From NCBI GenBank assembly GCA_030524175.1, contig JAUNHC010000005.1:110506-174505 (forward strand): a stretch of DNA of 64,000 nt, given 5' to 3'. The notes below the pieces were generated by a model. It searched no databases. It saw nothing but the letters and a program-made list of their open reading frames with translations, and was not told the DNA's origin. The translations under genes were made by a program, and so were the position numbers. This stretch comes from Eubacteriales bacterium (GTDB lineage Bacteria; Bacillota; Clostridia; Lachnospirales; Lachnospiraceae). Shown one piece after another: positions 44,491 to 53,913 of the stretch. Numbering within the stretch: position 1 is the stretch's first letter; every line of letters begins with the position of its first letter.

Positions 44491-46167
44491 TTATACCAGA
44501 AATACCTGTATTTCCTTATTTATAATACGTATTTCCGGAAGCTGGGGCAGACTCTCTGTCTCATACTTCTGGTGATACAGCTGCCGCAGTGTGACACCGC
44601 GCTTCTGTTCTCCCCCGTTCCTGTTCTCCAAAAGTCCCTGAACATACTCTCCCACAGACGTCCCCTGGCCGCCCTGCCACCTCAATACCTCCCTGGCATC
44701 TTCAGCCCGGAAAACATAAACATTTTCCCCTACAAAAGGCTCATCCTCCAGATATGCAAGAAGTTTCTGCCATCTCCCATCCTCTATTATCTCATTACTG
44801 AGAACAAGGATCTGCAGATGTCCCATATCAAGGTACTTTTCCTGGGACCGGTTATATACGGACTCTATCTCCTGAAAATCCGCCCCTTCTATGGTCAGAA
44901 CCTGGGCGCCGCCGTCCTCCTCAGATTTTCCCTGCCCTGTGGATTTCGGCAGATCAGGTGTGCCATAAGTGAGGGCAAAACCATTCTCATAGGCATCTGC
45001 CCCCAATGCCAGAGGATACATTCTTTTTTCCGGCTCAACACCAGCACAGCCGCCGAGAAACAGGCACATACATAACATTGCTGAAACGGCTGCCGCCGCC
45101 TTCTTTTTCCATCGTGCCTTTCCCCGGAACATCAGAAATAATTGTATCACCAGTAATCCCGGCACAAACACATACCATAAAAAAGCTCCGTAATAATCTT
45201 CTATGCCCATTCCTCCAAATTCCCATACAGACAGCAGATATATCACTGCCGCCATCCAATACCTTCCATTGCCCAAATGTGCTTTCCGAATCACCTGATG
45301 ACCGTAGTGCAGAAGACTCCCGATGGCAAACATAAGACTATAAAGAAGAAATCCCATCCACAGCACATCAAACCGTGCCAGAACATTTCCCGGAAGATTG
45401 GCCCCCGCCAAAAGCGGGAGTACAGGATACGGCTCAGCCAAAAGCCGTTTCCACCCGAAGACTGCGGGAAGAAGCAGCTGCATACCCAGAAGTATCCCTC
45501 CCAGGGTAAGAATCCCAAGAGCAGTGGGTTTCCCTGCACTTCCCTGTTTCTCCACATGTTCCAAGGCAAAGGGCAAAAGGCCTATGCCGGAAAAAGCACA
45601 CAAAATCCCATAAGTATTCTGAAGGAAATTTTCTCCTGTCAACTGTGACCCTGCCGCCATCTCCTGCAGGTAAGAAACCTTCCCCTGTCCCACACAGAGA
45701 ATCATCATCAGTAAAATCCCACCCAGAAGAAGCGCCCCCGAAACCTCGGCCATCCTGCCCCTACGCTGCATTCCCCTGTGGGTGCCCATGCTGCACACAA
45801 GAATGGCAAAGAAAGAAATCCACCTTCCCGGAACTCCGGTCACAAGGCTGGCAGGCACGATCGTCTCAAGAAGAGCCAGGAGATAAGCCCCGGTCAGAAG
45901 CACGTAAGCAATGAAAAACACACCTATAATTCTGGACAATATCCCGCCTGCAGCTTTCTTCAGATCAGTATAGTAAGGTGCAAGGCGGATAAGAAAAATC
46001 ACATAAAATGATAAGATTGCCAGGGCAGCCGCCGTACCTGCGATGCCGCTCACCCCCAAAACCCGCCCCTTGCCAAACAAGCAAAGCAAAAAAGGTGCAA
46101 GGAAGGTAAGAATAATCTGGCGGTAAAGCTGTCTGTGGGATATTCTATTGTTCTCTGCAAACTTCAT
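44491..46167 (-). CDS. GerAB-GerAC fusion germinant receptor subunit
   Basis: The 558-residue protein has two parts. Residues about 10-350 hold ten hydrophobic segments resembling GerAB (APC-type germination permease; starts with HRQLYRQIIL). Directly after a basic KARWKKK segment comes a second hydrophobic stretch with lipobox LFLGGCAGVEPEKRMYPLALG, the hallmark start of the GerAC lipoprotein, and then ~150 residues like the GerAC N-terminal domain with YLDMGHLQILVLS. The GerAC C-terminal domain is missing. GerAB and GerAC are normally separate. The start overlaps the GerAA stop by one base. It would serve in sensing nutrients during spore germination. Confidence 0.82.
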   Translation of the reverse strand: MKFAENNRISHRQLYRQIILTFLAPFLLCLFGKGRVLGVSGIAGTAAALAILSFYVIFLIRLAPYYTDLKKAAGGILSRIIGVFFIAYVLLTGAYLLALLETIVPASLVTGVPGRWISFFAILVCSMGTHRGMQRRGRMAEVSGALLLGGILLMMILCVGQGKVSYLQEMAAGSQLTGENFLQNTYGILCAFSGIGLLPFALEHVEKQGSAGKPTALGILTLGGILLGMQLLLPAVFGWKRLLAEPYPVLPLLAGANLPGNVLARFDVLWMGFLLYSLMFAIGSLLHYGHQVIRKAHLGNGRYWMAAVIYLLSVWEFGGMGIEDYYGAFLWYVFVPGLLVIQLFLMFRGKARWKKKAAAAVSAMLCMCLFLGGCAGVEPEKRMYPLALGADAYENGFALTYGTPDLPKSTGQGKSEEDGGAQVLTIEGADFQEIESVYNRSQEKYLDMGHLQILVLSNEIIEDGRWQKLLAYLEDEPFVGENVYVFRAEDAREVLRWQGGQGTSVGEYVQGLLENRNGGEQKRGVTLRQLYHQKYETESLPQLPEIRIINKEIQVFLV

Positions 46168-47651
46168 TATTCATCCCTCCTTTTCAGGCGTAAGCTTTCC
46201 TCTTTTCTGGCATATACCGGCCTCTGTCTTCTTCTGCGCAAAGGTATCCTGAAAATACCGTTCCCCACATCATGCTCCGGTTCCTTCTTTACAAAGGGAA
46301 CGAGATAAGGCAGTCCAAAGCTCAGCAGTCCCGCAAGATGGGAAACCGTGAGATAGACCCCAAGCACGATTCCATAAATGCCAAGATATCCTCCCAACAG
46401 CAGATAAAAATATTTCAGCAGCCGGAATGCAGAGGCAAATTCTTCATTTGGAATTGCCAGCGAGCCCAAGGCCGTTAACGCCACGATCATAACCACAATA
46501 GGGCTTACAAGGTTTGCCTCTACCGCTGCCTGCCCGATGATCAGACCGCCAACAATTCCGATGGCATTACCCAGGGAACCCGGAATCCGGACACCCGCTT
46601 CCCTGATAAGCTCAAAAGCTAATTCCAAGAATAATAGCTCCACCACACTGGAAAAAGGTACACCCTCCCTTGCCTCTGCAAAAGAAAGAATCAGGTTCGT
46701 TGGAAGAATCTGGGTATGAAAACGGATAACTGCCAGATAAATGCCCGGCAGAAGGGTTGCCGTCAGCATGGCAAGATATCTGAGCGCTCGAAGAAAGGAT
46801 GCCATCTCAAAACGGTTATACCAGTCCTCACTGCTCTCCATAAAACTGTTAAAAGCTCCCGGAAGAATCAGCGCCACCGGTGAATTGTCACACAAAATAA
46901 CAATCTTCCCGTTAAGCAGCTCCTGGGCCGCCCTGTCCGGCCGCTCTGTTGTCTGGAACTGGGGAAAGGGAGACAGCCAGCTGTCCTCTGTGAGCTGTTC
47001 CAGCATTCCGCTGTCCATGATCCCGTCAATCTCAAAGGTTTCCATCCGCTCCTTTATATCCTCCAGAAGCTCCTCGTGAACCAGATCGTCAATATACAGC
47101 ATCTGCACCATGGTGTTGGAACGGGTGCCAATCTGATGCTCCACCACCTTAAGCCTTGTATCACGTATGCGCTTCCGCACCAAAGCAGAGTTAGTCTTTA
47201 CACCATCAGAAAATCCCTCCTTGGATCCCCGGAGAACTTTTTCCGTCTCTGCCTCCGTGACACCCATGTTAGGATAACCCTTACTGGAAATTTTCATGGC
47301 CTGATCGTAACCGTCCAGGAAGAAAATAGCATTTCCTGCCAGCATGGCAGCAAAAGCTTCCTCCATAGTAGGAAGTTTCTTCACGTCAGCAATTCCAAGA
47401 CTGTTATTCTGAACAAACTCCTGGATTTTATCAGGTGAAACCTCCCAGAAATGATTCACCAGCTTTCCTATTGCAGAATCATCCAGCATCATATTGGAGA
47501 CAGCCACTTCAATATATACCATCAGACAGTCTACCTTCCGCTCATCCCCAAGCTTCATGGGCCGGATCAGAATATCAGCACAATTCTCACAGCGTTCTCT
47601 GATATATTTTTCATTCTCCCGCAGATTTGCGGAAATTCTCGTCTTCTCCAT
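46167..47651 (-). CDS. GerAA-type spore germination protein
   Basis: The ATG at 47651 follows AAGGGAAAGAAGG; a frame extension to 47822 runs through a terminator and is not used. The 494-residue protein has a soluble N-terminal region (about 1-280), with segments such as DCLMVYIEV and YIDDLV, then five or so membrane segments (about 285-440) containing LLPGIYLAVIRFHTQILPTNL and PGSLGNAIGIVGGLIIGQAAVEANLVSP in register with GerAA/SpoVAF. It is the A subunit of a germinant receptor in the spore inner membrane and is translationally coupled to the next gene. A sigma-G promoter was looked for but not convincingly found. Confidence 0.92.
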   Translation of the reverse strand: MEKTRISANLRENEKYIRERCENCADILIRPMKLGDERKVDCLMVYIEVAVSNMMLDDSAIGKLVNHFWEVSPDKIQEFVQNNSLGIADVKKLPTMEEAFAAMLAGNAIFFLDGYDQAMKISSKGYPNMGVTEAETEKVLRGSKEGFSDGVKTNSALVRKRIRDTRLKVVEHQIGTRSNTMVQMLYIDDLVHEELLEDIKERMETFEIDGIMDSGMLEQLTEDSWLSPFPQFQTTERPDRAAQELLNGKIVILCDNSPVALILPGAFNSFMESSEDWYNRFEMASFLRALRYLAMLTATLLPGIYLAVIRFHTQILPTNLILSFAEAREGVPFSSVVELLFLELAFELIREAGVRIPGSLGNAIGIVGGLIIGQAAVEANLVSPIVVMIVALTALGSLAIPNEEFASAFRLLKYFYLLLGGYLGIYGIVLGVYLTVSHLAGLLSFGLPYLVPFVKKEPEHDVGNGIFRIPLRRRRQRPVYARKEESLRLKRRDE

Positions 47652-47728
47652 ATCCTTCTTTCCCTTCGTATTTTTAGCGGCAGTATCCGCCTGATATATA
47701 AAACAAAGTGGAGTACTAGTATCAAAAA

Positions 47729-47756
47729 AAGAGAGATGCACTGTCACATCTCTCTT
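47729..47756 (-). terminator. Terminator after the GntR/ispE-side transcript
   Basis: AAGAGAGATG and CATCTCTCTT flank an 8-base loop, followed on the minus strand by seven T. It lies 23 bases past the GntR stop and separates it from the ger operon. Confidence 0.88.
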
Positions 47757-47778
47757 AGAATAACCAAATTCTGCTGTT

Positions 47779-48483
47779 TTATTTACGGTTTCCAAGCTTT
47801 TCCCTGGCTTCGTTCTCCGCACGTATGGACTGGATTATGGCAGTCCGCTGATTCTCAATATGCCTGAAGGATATCTCCTGAGCCCGTTCTACATCACGGT
47901 CCTTAATGGCCCTGGTAAGCTCATCATGCTCTTTCACAAGAACCTTTCTTGTCTCTTCCTCTTTGAGATATTCCACACGGTATCTGTAAATCTGTTCCCT
48001 GAGATTATTAAGCACCTGAAGAAGCCTTCGGTTATCCGAAGACTTGTATATGATCTCATGAAAAGTAACGTCTGCTTCCGCCAGACGCACCAAATCTCCT
48101 TCTGCCATTGTCCGTTCAAATTCCTTGGCAGCCACCCACAAGCGTCCCATGTCCTCCTCTGTCATACATGAGCACGCTTTCTGAATAGCAATGTTCTCCA
48201 GTGCGATGCGCACTTCCAGAACATCATTTAAATCCTTTTCTGTGATATTCGCCACCTGCGCTCCCCTGCGGGGAATCATCACCACCAGACCCTCAAGCTC
48301 CAGCTTGCGCATAGCTTCACGGATAGGGGTCCTGCTTACTCCGAGCCGCTCAGCCAGGGCTATCTCCATAAGTCTCTCCCCAGGCTTCAGCTCACCTTTT
48401 AAAATTGCCTGACGCAAAGTATTAAAGACTACGTCCCTCAGCGGCAGATATTCATCCATATGCACGGAAAAATCACTTGTCAT
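47779..48483 (-). CDS. GntR/FCD transcription regulator
   Basis: The ATG at 48483 is preceded by GGAGGAGA; the frame opens at 48534 without support. The 234-residue protein has a GntR winged helix (about 20-85; SRTPIREAMRKLELEGLV) and an FCD effector domain with EVRIALENIAI and FHEIIYK. It sits 75 bases after ispE on the same strand. This position next to ispE recurs in Lachnospiraceae as far as I recall. Its target is not evident; it is not close in sequence to the island's regulator beyond the domain pattern. Confidence 0.88.
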   Translation of the reverse strand: MTSDFSVHMDEYLPLRDVVFNTLRQAILKGELKPGERLMEIALAERLGVSRTPIREAMRKLELEGLVVMIPRRGAQVANITEKDLNDVLEVRIALENIAIQKACSCMTEEDMGRLWVAAKEFERTMAEGDLVRLAEADVTFHEIIYKSSDNRRLLQVLNNLREQIYRYRVEYLKEEETRKVLVKEHDELTRAIKDRDVERAQEISFRHIENQRTAIIQSIRAENEAREKLGNRK

Positions 48484-48558
48484 TCGTATCTCCTCCATTC
48501 GGTTCCATCCGCAGAACGCGGATCCGGCCAACATCTGTCACACACCTTTGGTTAACTT

Positions 48559-49416
48559 TTATCTGTTGTAAACTTCTGTGGCGAACACCGTCTTCGCCAG
48601 CTTACTGCTGCGCAGCATAGCTGCCGCAGCCTCCATCTTACCCCCGTCATCGAATATACCGAATACTGTAGGGCCGCTTCCGCTCATCAGCGCCTTAAGC
48701 GCGCCCCCCTCTTCCATCAAATCCTTAATCTCCTGGATCACAGGATATCTTCTGATAATTCCAGGTTCAAACACATTTCCCATCCTGGAGGCCATTCCGT
48801 ACAGGTCTCCATTGCGGATATCCTCGATCATTCCGTCAATATCCGGATGATTGCCAACATCTGACAGATCCAGATTCTCATAAGCCAGTCTTGTGGATAC
48901 GTTCACGCCCGGTTTTCCCACAAGTACGTAGCATTTGGGCACCTGAGGGATTCTGGTAAGCTTCTCTCCGATCCCCTCCGCCAGTGCAGTACCCCGCATA
49001 ATACAGTAGGGCACATCTGCCCCTACCTTGACAGCTCTTTCCATCAGCTCCTGTTCACTAAGTCCCAGATTAAACAGCCGGTTCACGCCCACGAATGCCG
49101 CCGCTGCATCTGAACTCCCGCCTGCCATTCCGGCAGCCACAGGAATAAACTTGTCAAGCTTTATGGAAATCCCCTCATTTACCCCAAACTCATCCATAAG
49201 TATCTTAGCTGCCTTATATACCAGGTTCCGCTCATCAGATGGAATATAAGGAAGATTGACACAAAGAGATATCCCTGGTCTCTCAGTCTTGTGTATATCC
49301 AGAACATCATACATCTGGATCGTCTGCATGATCATCCGGACTTCGTGATATCCGTCATCTCTCTTACGGAGAATATCAAGACCTAAATTGATTTTCGCCA
49401 ATGCTCGTAAACGCAT
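48559..49416 (-). CDS. ispE: 4-diphosphocytidyl-2-C-methyl-D-erythritol kinase
   Basis: A 285-residue GHMP kinase with the N-terminal AKINLGLDIL(x)RxDGYHEV, the ATP loop PVAAGMAGGSSDAAA near 90-105 and the C-terminal MSGSGPTVFG near 243. It phosphorylates CDP-ME in the non-mevalonate isoprenoid pathway. GGAGG lies five bases before the ATG at 49416. The following GntR gene is on the same strand and close. Confidence 0.96.
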   Translation of the reverse strand: MRLRALAKINLGLDILRKRDDGYHEVRMIMQTIQMYDVLDIHKTERPGISLCVNLPYIPSDERNLVYKAAKILMDEFGVNEGISIKLDKFIPVAAGMAGGSSDAAAAFVGVNRLFNLGLSEQELMERAVKVGADVPYCIMRGTALAEGIGEKLTRIPQVPKCYVLVGKPGVNVSTRLAYENLDLSDVGNHPDIDGMIEDIRNGDLYGMASRMGNVFEPGIIRRYPVIQEIKDLMEEGGALKALMSGSGPTVFGIFDDGGKMEAAAAMLRSSKLAKTVFATEVYNR

Positions 49417-49584
49417 AAGTCCCTCCGGTCGTCTTTTGTACTTTGTATACAGTATTCCTATATTTTCATTTTATATGATTTCCTGATAGATTTCAACCGT
49501 AAAATACCTTCCATTTTCAGGTTCATTTTCTGATTCCTGATATACACTTTCACTGACCTCTCTGTAACCAGTAACTAAATACCG

Positions 49585-51141
49585 TCAGCCGCCCACTTTT
49601 TTCACCAGAAGCAAGGGCTGGCTGGGATGCACCTCCTCGTCCGCCAGCTCGTTGAGAGACCGGATCTCATCCACAGTCGTGTAAAACCTTTTGGCAATAT
49701 CCCACAAGGTATCTCTGGGCTTTACGATATAGACTGTAATTCCGGGCATGCTCTGTATCTTTTTCATATCAAGGGGTCTTTCCTCCACCCTGTCAATTAT
49801 CAATTCCTCCTCACGGCGCATCACCAATGCATTCAGGCTTACCGTCGCCTTTACCTCTATCTCACTGCTGTCAACCATGGTTGTGGACAACTGCTCCAGA
49901 TCAGCCTGAAGATAATAAACACTGTCCTCTGTGATATCCCTTGCCTCAACCACATGGGTAAAGGGTATCATGGCCTCCATGGAGTAGAACGGCATGTCGT
50001 CATTTCCCACAATATATAATACCTTCATAAGGACGATTCCATCCACCTGTATGCCATTCTCCACAATCTTCGTCTTATCGATCTTCACCTTACCCTGGCT
50101 GTGACAAAGCTGCAGGATTTTCCCCTGTGTCTCCTTCACCTCCACCCTGTCCGAAAGCCTGCACTTGGAAAAGTTACGGATCAAAAGACTTTCCAAAGCC
50201 TCGGTATGAACCTGAGGGATACACTCTTTAAGAGGAGTGTACACATCCAGGATCAAATCATGCTCCTCCTCACGGTAAAGCTTCATATCCAGCTCCAGGA
50301 CCACATCCACATTCAGGAGACGCTCCTCCCCGTCCGCATCCGGCTTCACATCAATCCCCTGATGCATGACAGATACTTCTATATTCGGGATAAGCTCCTC
50401 TGTACAGCCCCCGCATTCCACCTCACCGCTGAAAGGAAGGGAGTACTCCAGCCACTGAAGAGGATTCCCCTCATCATCCCCCACATAAAGGGAAAAGACA
50501 AACAATTCCCCCTTAGCCTTCACTACATTATCCTCAGGCCGCAGATCCAGCCCCCTCACCTCTACGGTATGCCATAAAAGCTCCTGGATATTAGGCTTAT
50601 TGGATGCAAGGGTAATTTCGTCCTTGATGCGCAGTGTGTCTTTTTTATGTACACAAAGGCTCATCAGGCGTACCCTTTTCTTTCTCACAGATATATTGTC
50701 ATCCTGCAGTGACACGGGAAGCTGTATACCTGCCAGCTCATCCACTACTGCAAAAAAGGTCACAATGGCTTTTATATTCAGTTTCCTGGAATGGATCAGA
50801 TGTAAGCTTAAATCTTCTATCTCCCATTTCAGACACATTTTGTCGCCGCTGACAATGCCCTCAAGATTCAACGTTTCCTCCAGAGGGAGCTTGGCAGACA
50901 GGCTGTACACCTTTCCCTCCTCCTCGCCCACATAAAGTAAGTCCACGTTCAGGCTTCCCTTAATAAATGCATGGCCGTCATTGAGCCGCACCTCCTCCAT
51001 GGATACATCACCCTTATTCTGGATCATCCGTCCGATATCAGGCTTCACATCCGGAACATTATAATCAGCATCAAAAGTCACCTGGCTGGTAGCCTTACTC
51101 TTTACACGAAGCATCTGTACACTTTCTTTTCTTAATTCCAC
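49585..51141 (-). CDS. SPOCS (DUF3794) and LysM spore envelope protein
   Basis: It begins at GTG 51141, eight bases after AGGAG. The 518-residue protein has three repeats of the DUF3794/SPOCS beta domain (around 35-150, 170-290 and 330-440) and a C-terminal LysM domain (about 468-512; YIVKPRDTLWDIAKRFYTTVDEI). In Firmicutes such proteins lie in the spore coat or cortex and LysM binds peptidoglycan, as in SpoVID/SafA. Lacking a signal peptide, it is made in the mother cell. Its neighbours are a PrcB-like lipoprotein gene and ispE. Confidence 0.85.
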   Translation of the reverse strand: MELRKESVQMLRVKSKATSQVTFDADYNVPDVKPDIGRMIQNKGDVSMEEVRLNDGHAFIKGSLNVDLLYVGEEEGKVYSLSAKLPLEETLNLEGIVSGDKMCLKWEIEDLSLHLIHSRKLNIKAIVTFFAVVDELAGIQLPVSLQDDNISVRKKRVRLMSLCVHKKDTLRIKDEITLASNKPNIQELLWHTVEVRGLDLRPEDNVVKAKGELFVFSLYVGDDEGNPLQWLEYSLPFSGEVECGGCTEELIPNIEVSVMHQGIDVKPDADGEERLLNVDVVLELDMKLYREEEHDLILDVYTPLKECIPQVHTEALESLLIRNFSKCRLSDRVEVKETQGKILQLCHSQGKVKIDKTKIVENGIQVDGIVLMKVLYIVGNDDMPFYSMEAMIPFTHVVEARDITEDSVYYLQADLEQLSTTMVDSSEIEVKATVSLNALVMRREEELIIDRVEERPLDMKKIQSMPGITVYIVKPRDTLWDIAKRFYTTVDEIRSLNELADEEVHPSQPLLLVKKVGG

Positions 51142-51213
51142 GATTCATTCTCCTTTTCTGCAAATTCATGAGCGCTGTTCCGGAAAATTCTCCGCCAGCT
51201 GATTGTTAACCGG

Positions 51214-51621
51214 TTACTGGAACTGTACCGGTTCCTCCCGGTACTGCATCTTTATTACAATATACGGATAGGACGGCTCCCCTCCCTGACTGCTGTCCGA
51301 AGGGCCTAAAAGCTTCGTTGTAAAAAAAACAGCGGATTCAGACAGCGCCAGTTCCTCCACCTGAATACTATATCCACCGCTCATCTGCTGCCCATATCCC
51401 TTGATCAAATATAAATAATCCCCGCTTTGATAAGTCATCTGAAATTCTTTGGCCTTCTTTTCCTCTATAAGCGTCACCACCTCTTTCGGAATATCCTCCT
51501 GCTTCACAACCGTATAATCCAATGCCGTTTTTTGAGTTTCCTCCATATGGACAAACTGGCATCCGCTAAGCAACGTCATCACCACAGCCGCCAGACAAAA
51601 CAGGGAGACTGTCTTTTTCAT
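51214..51621 (-). CDS. PrcB-like small lipoprotein
   Basis: The ATG at 51621 follows AGGAGT; the longer frame start at 51684 lacks a site. The 135-residue product has a lipoprotein signal (TLLSGCQ) and, from about 70, a beta domain with GYGQQMSGGYSIQVEELAL and TTKLLGPSDS, which fits the PrcB C-terminal fold, in which a protein with this pattern accompanies surface proteases in other bacteria. No protease gene is beside it. It precedes the SPOCS-LysM gene on the same strand by 72 bases. Confidence 0.68.
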   Translation of the reverse strand: MKKTVSLFCLAAVVMTLLSGCQFVHMEETQKTALDYTVVKQEDIPKEVVTLIEEKKAKEFQMTYQSGDYLYLIKGYGQQMSGGYSIQVEELALSESAVFFTTKLLGPSDSSQGGEPSYPYIVIKMQYREEPVQFQ

Positions 51622-51742
51622 AATGCCACTCCTATCAACGTTACCGTTCACTCTGCCGGCACCGCGTTCTGCAATTCCGGACATCTGAACAGTAACCTGT
51701 CAGTTACTTAGTAATTATTCTATGTAAGAGGAAAAAGATTTA

Positions 51743-51771
51743 TTGCAACTATTTAAAAAATTACGTATAAT
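51743..51771 (+). promoter_or_regulatory. Consensus sigma-A promoter of plsC
   Basis: TTGCAA and TATAAT with a 17-base spacer, about 42 bases before the start region. Confidence 0.8.
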
Positions 51772-51812
51772 ATCCTTATGTGAACATTGGTCATTTTTGA
51801 CCTGGAAAGGAA

Positions 51813-52559
51813 ATGGATATGATTCGTTTTATATTTACCTGTATCGGAGTGGTCGGATTTCTGATACTCTCTATCCCGGTCCTTATCGTAGAATGGATCG
51901 TAGGAAAATTCTCCCCGCTGAAAAAAGATTTCAGCTCCCTGCGGATCGTACAGGCGGAATTCCGCTTTCTTCTGCGCATCACCGGAGTGGACGTAACTGT
52001 TATCGGAGAAGAAAACGTCCCTAAGGACAAACCTGTTCTCTACATCGGGAACCACAGAAGCTATTATGACATCCTGCTGACCTACTGCCACTGCCCCCTG
52101 CGCACCGGCTACATTGCAAAAAAAGAAATGCTGCGCTACCCTCTTTTATCAAATTGGATGAAATATCTGCACTGCCTCTTTCTTGACCGTGACGACATCA
52201 AGCAGGGTCTGAAAACCATCCTGGAAGCAATAGAAAAAGTGAAATCCGGCATTTCTATCTGTATCTTCCCCGAAGGAACCCGCAATGATAATGACAGCGA
52301 GCTGGACATGCTCCCCTTCCATGAAGGAAGCTTTAAAATTGCAACCAAAGCCAAATGCCCTATCATTCCTGTTGCCATGTGCAACACAGCTGAAATTTTC
52401 GAAGCGCATTTTCCCAAAATCAAACCCTGTCACGTAATTGTGGAATACGGAAAGCCCATCTATCCCGACGACCTGGACAAGGAAGACAAGAAGCATCTGG
52501 GCGCCTACACTCAGAACATCATACGGGAAATGATCAAAAAAAATGAGGAACTTATCTGA
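51813..52559 (+). CDS. plsC: 1-acyl-glycerol-3-phosphate acyltransferase
   Basis: The 248-residue protein has one or two N-terminal hydrophobic segments and the acyltransferase motifs NHRSYYD (HX4D, near 79-84) and FPEGTRN near 151. It makes phosphatidic acid in the inner leaflet. Either ATG at 51813 or the second one at 51819 could start it; the ribosome site GGAAAGG fits 51819 slightly better. It is transcribed alone from a consensus promoter and ends at a strong hairpin. Confidence 0.9.
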   Translation: MDMIRFIFTCIGVVGFLILSIPVLIVEWIVGKFSPLKKDFSSLRIVQAEFRFLLRITGVDVTVIGEENVPKDKPVLYIGNHRSYYDILLTYCHCPLRTGYIAKKEMLRYPLLSNWMKYLHCLFLDRDDIKQGLKTILEAIEKVKSGISICIFPEGTRNDNDSELDMLPFHEGSFKIATKAKCPIIPVAMCNTAEIFEAHFPKIKPCHVIVEYGKPIYPDDLDKEDKKHLGAYTQNIIREMIKKNEELI

Positions 52560-52600
52560 AACCAAAAGGATCCAATGCATACCGGCCAGGTATACGATCA

Positions 52601-52630
52601 GGAGGCCCCGGCAATTTGCCTGGGGCCTCC
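52601..52630 (+). terminator. GC-rich hairpin after plsC
   Basis: GGAGGCCCC(g)GCAA pairs with TTGC(ct)GGGGCCTCC with a one-base mismatch region at the tip. A short T-containing tract follows. Confidence 0.75.
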
Positions 52631-52692
52631 ACTTTATTGGCTTCTTCTCATTTTGGTCATCCTGTTCTGCCACCGGCATTTCACTAACCAGC

Positions 52693-52831
52693 AGCTTTAC
52701 GCTGACAGGTATTGCTTATTGATATTGCCACTGGCTTACTCAATGATATCGCTTACTGACATTACCCATTGGTATTGTCCTCTGACTTTACTCATTGATA
52801 TTGCCCACTGGCTTTACTCACTGGTATTTTT
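52693..52831. repeat. Degenerate 25-26 base tandem repeat
   Basis: At least four units follow head to tail: 52718-52742 (25), 52743-52767 (25), 52768-52793 (26) and 52794-52819 (26), with partial units at both sides (52693-52717, 52820-52831). The common unit is about ATTG-R-TATTGCC-C-ACTGGCTTTACTC in outline. It lies directly behind the collagen-like gene's 3' end, in the 286-base gap after plsC that also holds that gene's hairpin. It has no gene-like reading frame with a ribosome site. Confidence 0.75.
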
Positions 52832-52845
52832 AATGTGGCTGGTTA

Positions 52846-53832
52846 TCATAAGGATTTCCCCACAATGATCTCAGCATAATTCCAGGTAACGCCTTCTGTT
52901 TCATTTACCAGACGTAATGTACTTGGCAATCCTGAAGTCCCCTCACTCACCCGGATTACAGCGCTCCCATGGACACCCTCCTGAGTTCCTGCTGCCGGCA
53001 ATGTAACTGAGAACCTGGAATCCGGTACTGATTGACCGTCCTGATAGATTGCCATAGCCGCTGTCAACGGATATGTCCCTCCCTCAGAGCCTGTAACTGC
53101 ACCATTATAATAAACCATATAAAGACCGCTCTTATTGATAAGTATATCAGCAGAACCCTGGGAATGAGCAATACTGGAACCCTGCCTCTCAATATCTGCC
53201 CCAAAAACTACCGGAGCCCCTGCTGCCAGTGCCTGCGGTACCGCATTAGATGTGACAACATCATCCGGCTGATAAGCCTGACCTGCAGGGCCTGTAACAC
53301 CAGTTGCACCCCTGGGGCCTGTGGCCCCCGTTACTCCTTCCAATCCTCTGGGACCTGTGGCTCCCGTAGCGCCTGTCACGCCTCTCGGACCCACAGCTCC
53401 TGTAACACCTGTCGCGCCTCTCGGGCCAGCTTCTCCCGTGGCACCTGTCGCTCCCCTCAGGCCAGTTGCTCCTGTAGCACCTGTCGCTCCCCTCGGGCCA
53501 GCTTCTCCCGTAGCACCCGTTGCTCCCCTGGGACCGGTTGCTCCTGCCAATCCTCGCGGCCCTATGGGCCCCATGGCACCGGTAAGTCCCTGAGGGCCAG
53601 TGGGACCGGCAGCACCGGGAACTCCCTGGGGACCTTGGAGTCCGGTAGCACCTGTTACGCCGGGAACTCCCTGAGGACCTCTTGGACCTACCGGTCCCGG
53701 ACATCCTCTAGGCCCCGTTGCCCCGGTACATCCCCTTGGTCCTTCCGGTCCGGGAATTCCGCAGCCGCAGCCACAGCTGCACTCATCCACTTCAGAATTC
53801 TCATTGTTACAATTTCTTCTAAAAAAAGCCAT
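52846..53832 (-). CDS. Collagen-like spore-surface (BclA-type) protein
   Basis: The ATG at 53832 lies nine bases after AAGGAG. The 328-residue protein has a short N-terminus with a [18 protein letters not shown] segment, then about 165 residues of unbroken Gly-X-Y triplets (rich in GATGATG, GPRG) and a C-terminal beta domain of ~130 residues (C1q/TNF-like as in BclA). There is no signal peptide. This is the pattern of exosporium hair proteins, which form trimers on the spore surface. A sigma-K-type promoter upstream supports late mother-cell expression. Thr-rich triplets are likely glycosylation sites; a glycosyltransferase gene is adjacent. Confidence 0.88.
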   Translation of the reverse strand: MAFFRRNCNNENSEVDECSCGCGCGIPGPEGPRGCTGATGPRGCPGPVGPRGPQGVPGVTGATGLQGPQGVPGAAGPTGPQGLTGAMGPIGPRGLAGATGPRGATGATGEAGPRGATGATGATGLRGATGATGEAGPRGATGVTGAVGPRGVTGATGATGPRGLEGVTGATGPRGATGVTGPAGQAYQPDDVVTSNAVPQALAAGAPVVFGADIERQGSSIAHSQGSADILINKSGLYMVYYNGAVTGSEGGTYPLTAAMAIYQDGQSVPDSRFSVTLPAAGTQEGVHGSAVIRVSEGTSGLPSTLRLVNETEGVTWNYAEIIVGKSL

Positions 53833-53867
53833 GTACACTGTCTCCTTATGACAAACTCTGCTCTATC

Positions 53868-53894
53868 TAGAATATGTGTAAATTTTACAGATGT
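53868..53894 (-). promoter_or_regulatory. Putative sigma-K promoter of the collagen-like gene
   Basis: On the minus strand CATATTCTA matches the sigma-K -10 (CATAnnnTA), with AC 16 bases upstream as the expected -35. It ends about 36 bases before the ATG. Confidence 0.55.
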
Positions 53895-53913
53895 TACTTT
53901 CTTTTTTGTTCTC

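Noticed and set aside
44026-45075. A plus-strand open frame of 349 codons opposite the germination genes
   Set aside because: It is the antisense shadow of murI, the small ger gene and the GerAB-GerAC fusion, with no ribosome site and no recognisable domain.
46537-47079. Possible sigma-G promoter and leader within the ger operon region
   Set aside because: A GATACTA-like -10 was seen upstream of GerAA near 47,720, but the spacing to any -35 was wrong, so it is not reported.
52693-52831. The 26-base tandem units considered as a CRISPR array
   Set aside because: Units abut directly with no spacers, and no cas genes are present.
53261-53832. Repeat DNA in the collagen gene considered as a CRISPR or minisatellite
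   Set aside because: The repeats are 9- and 18-base codon periods inside one reading frame, without constant spacers.
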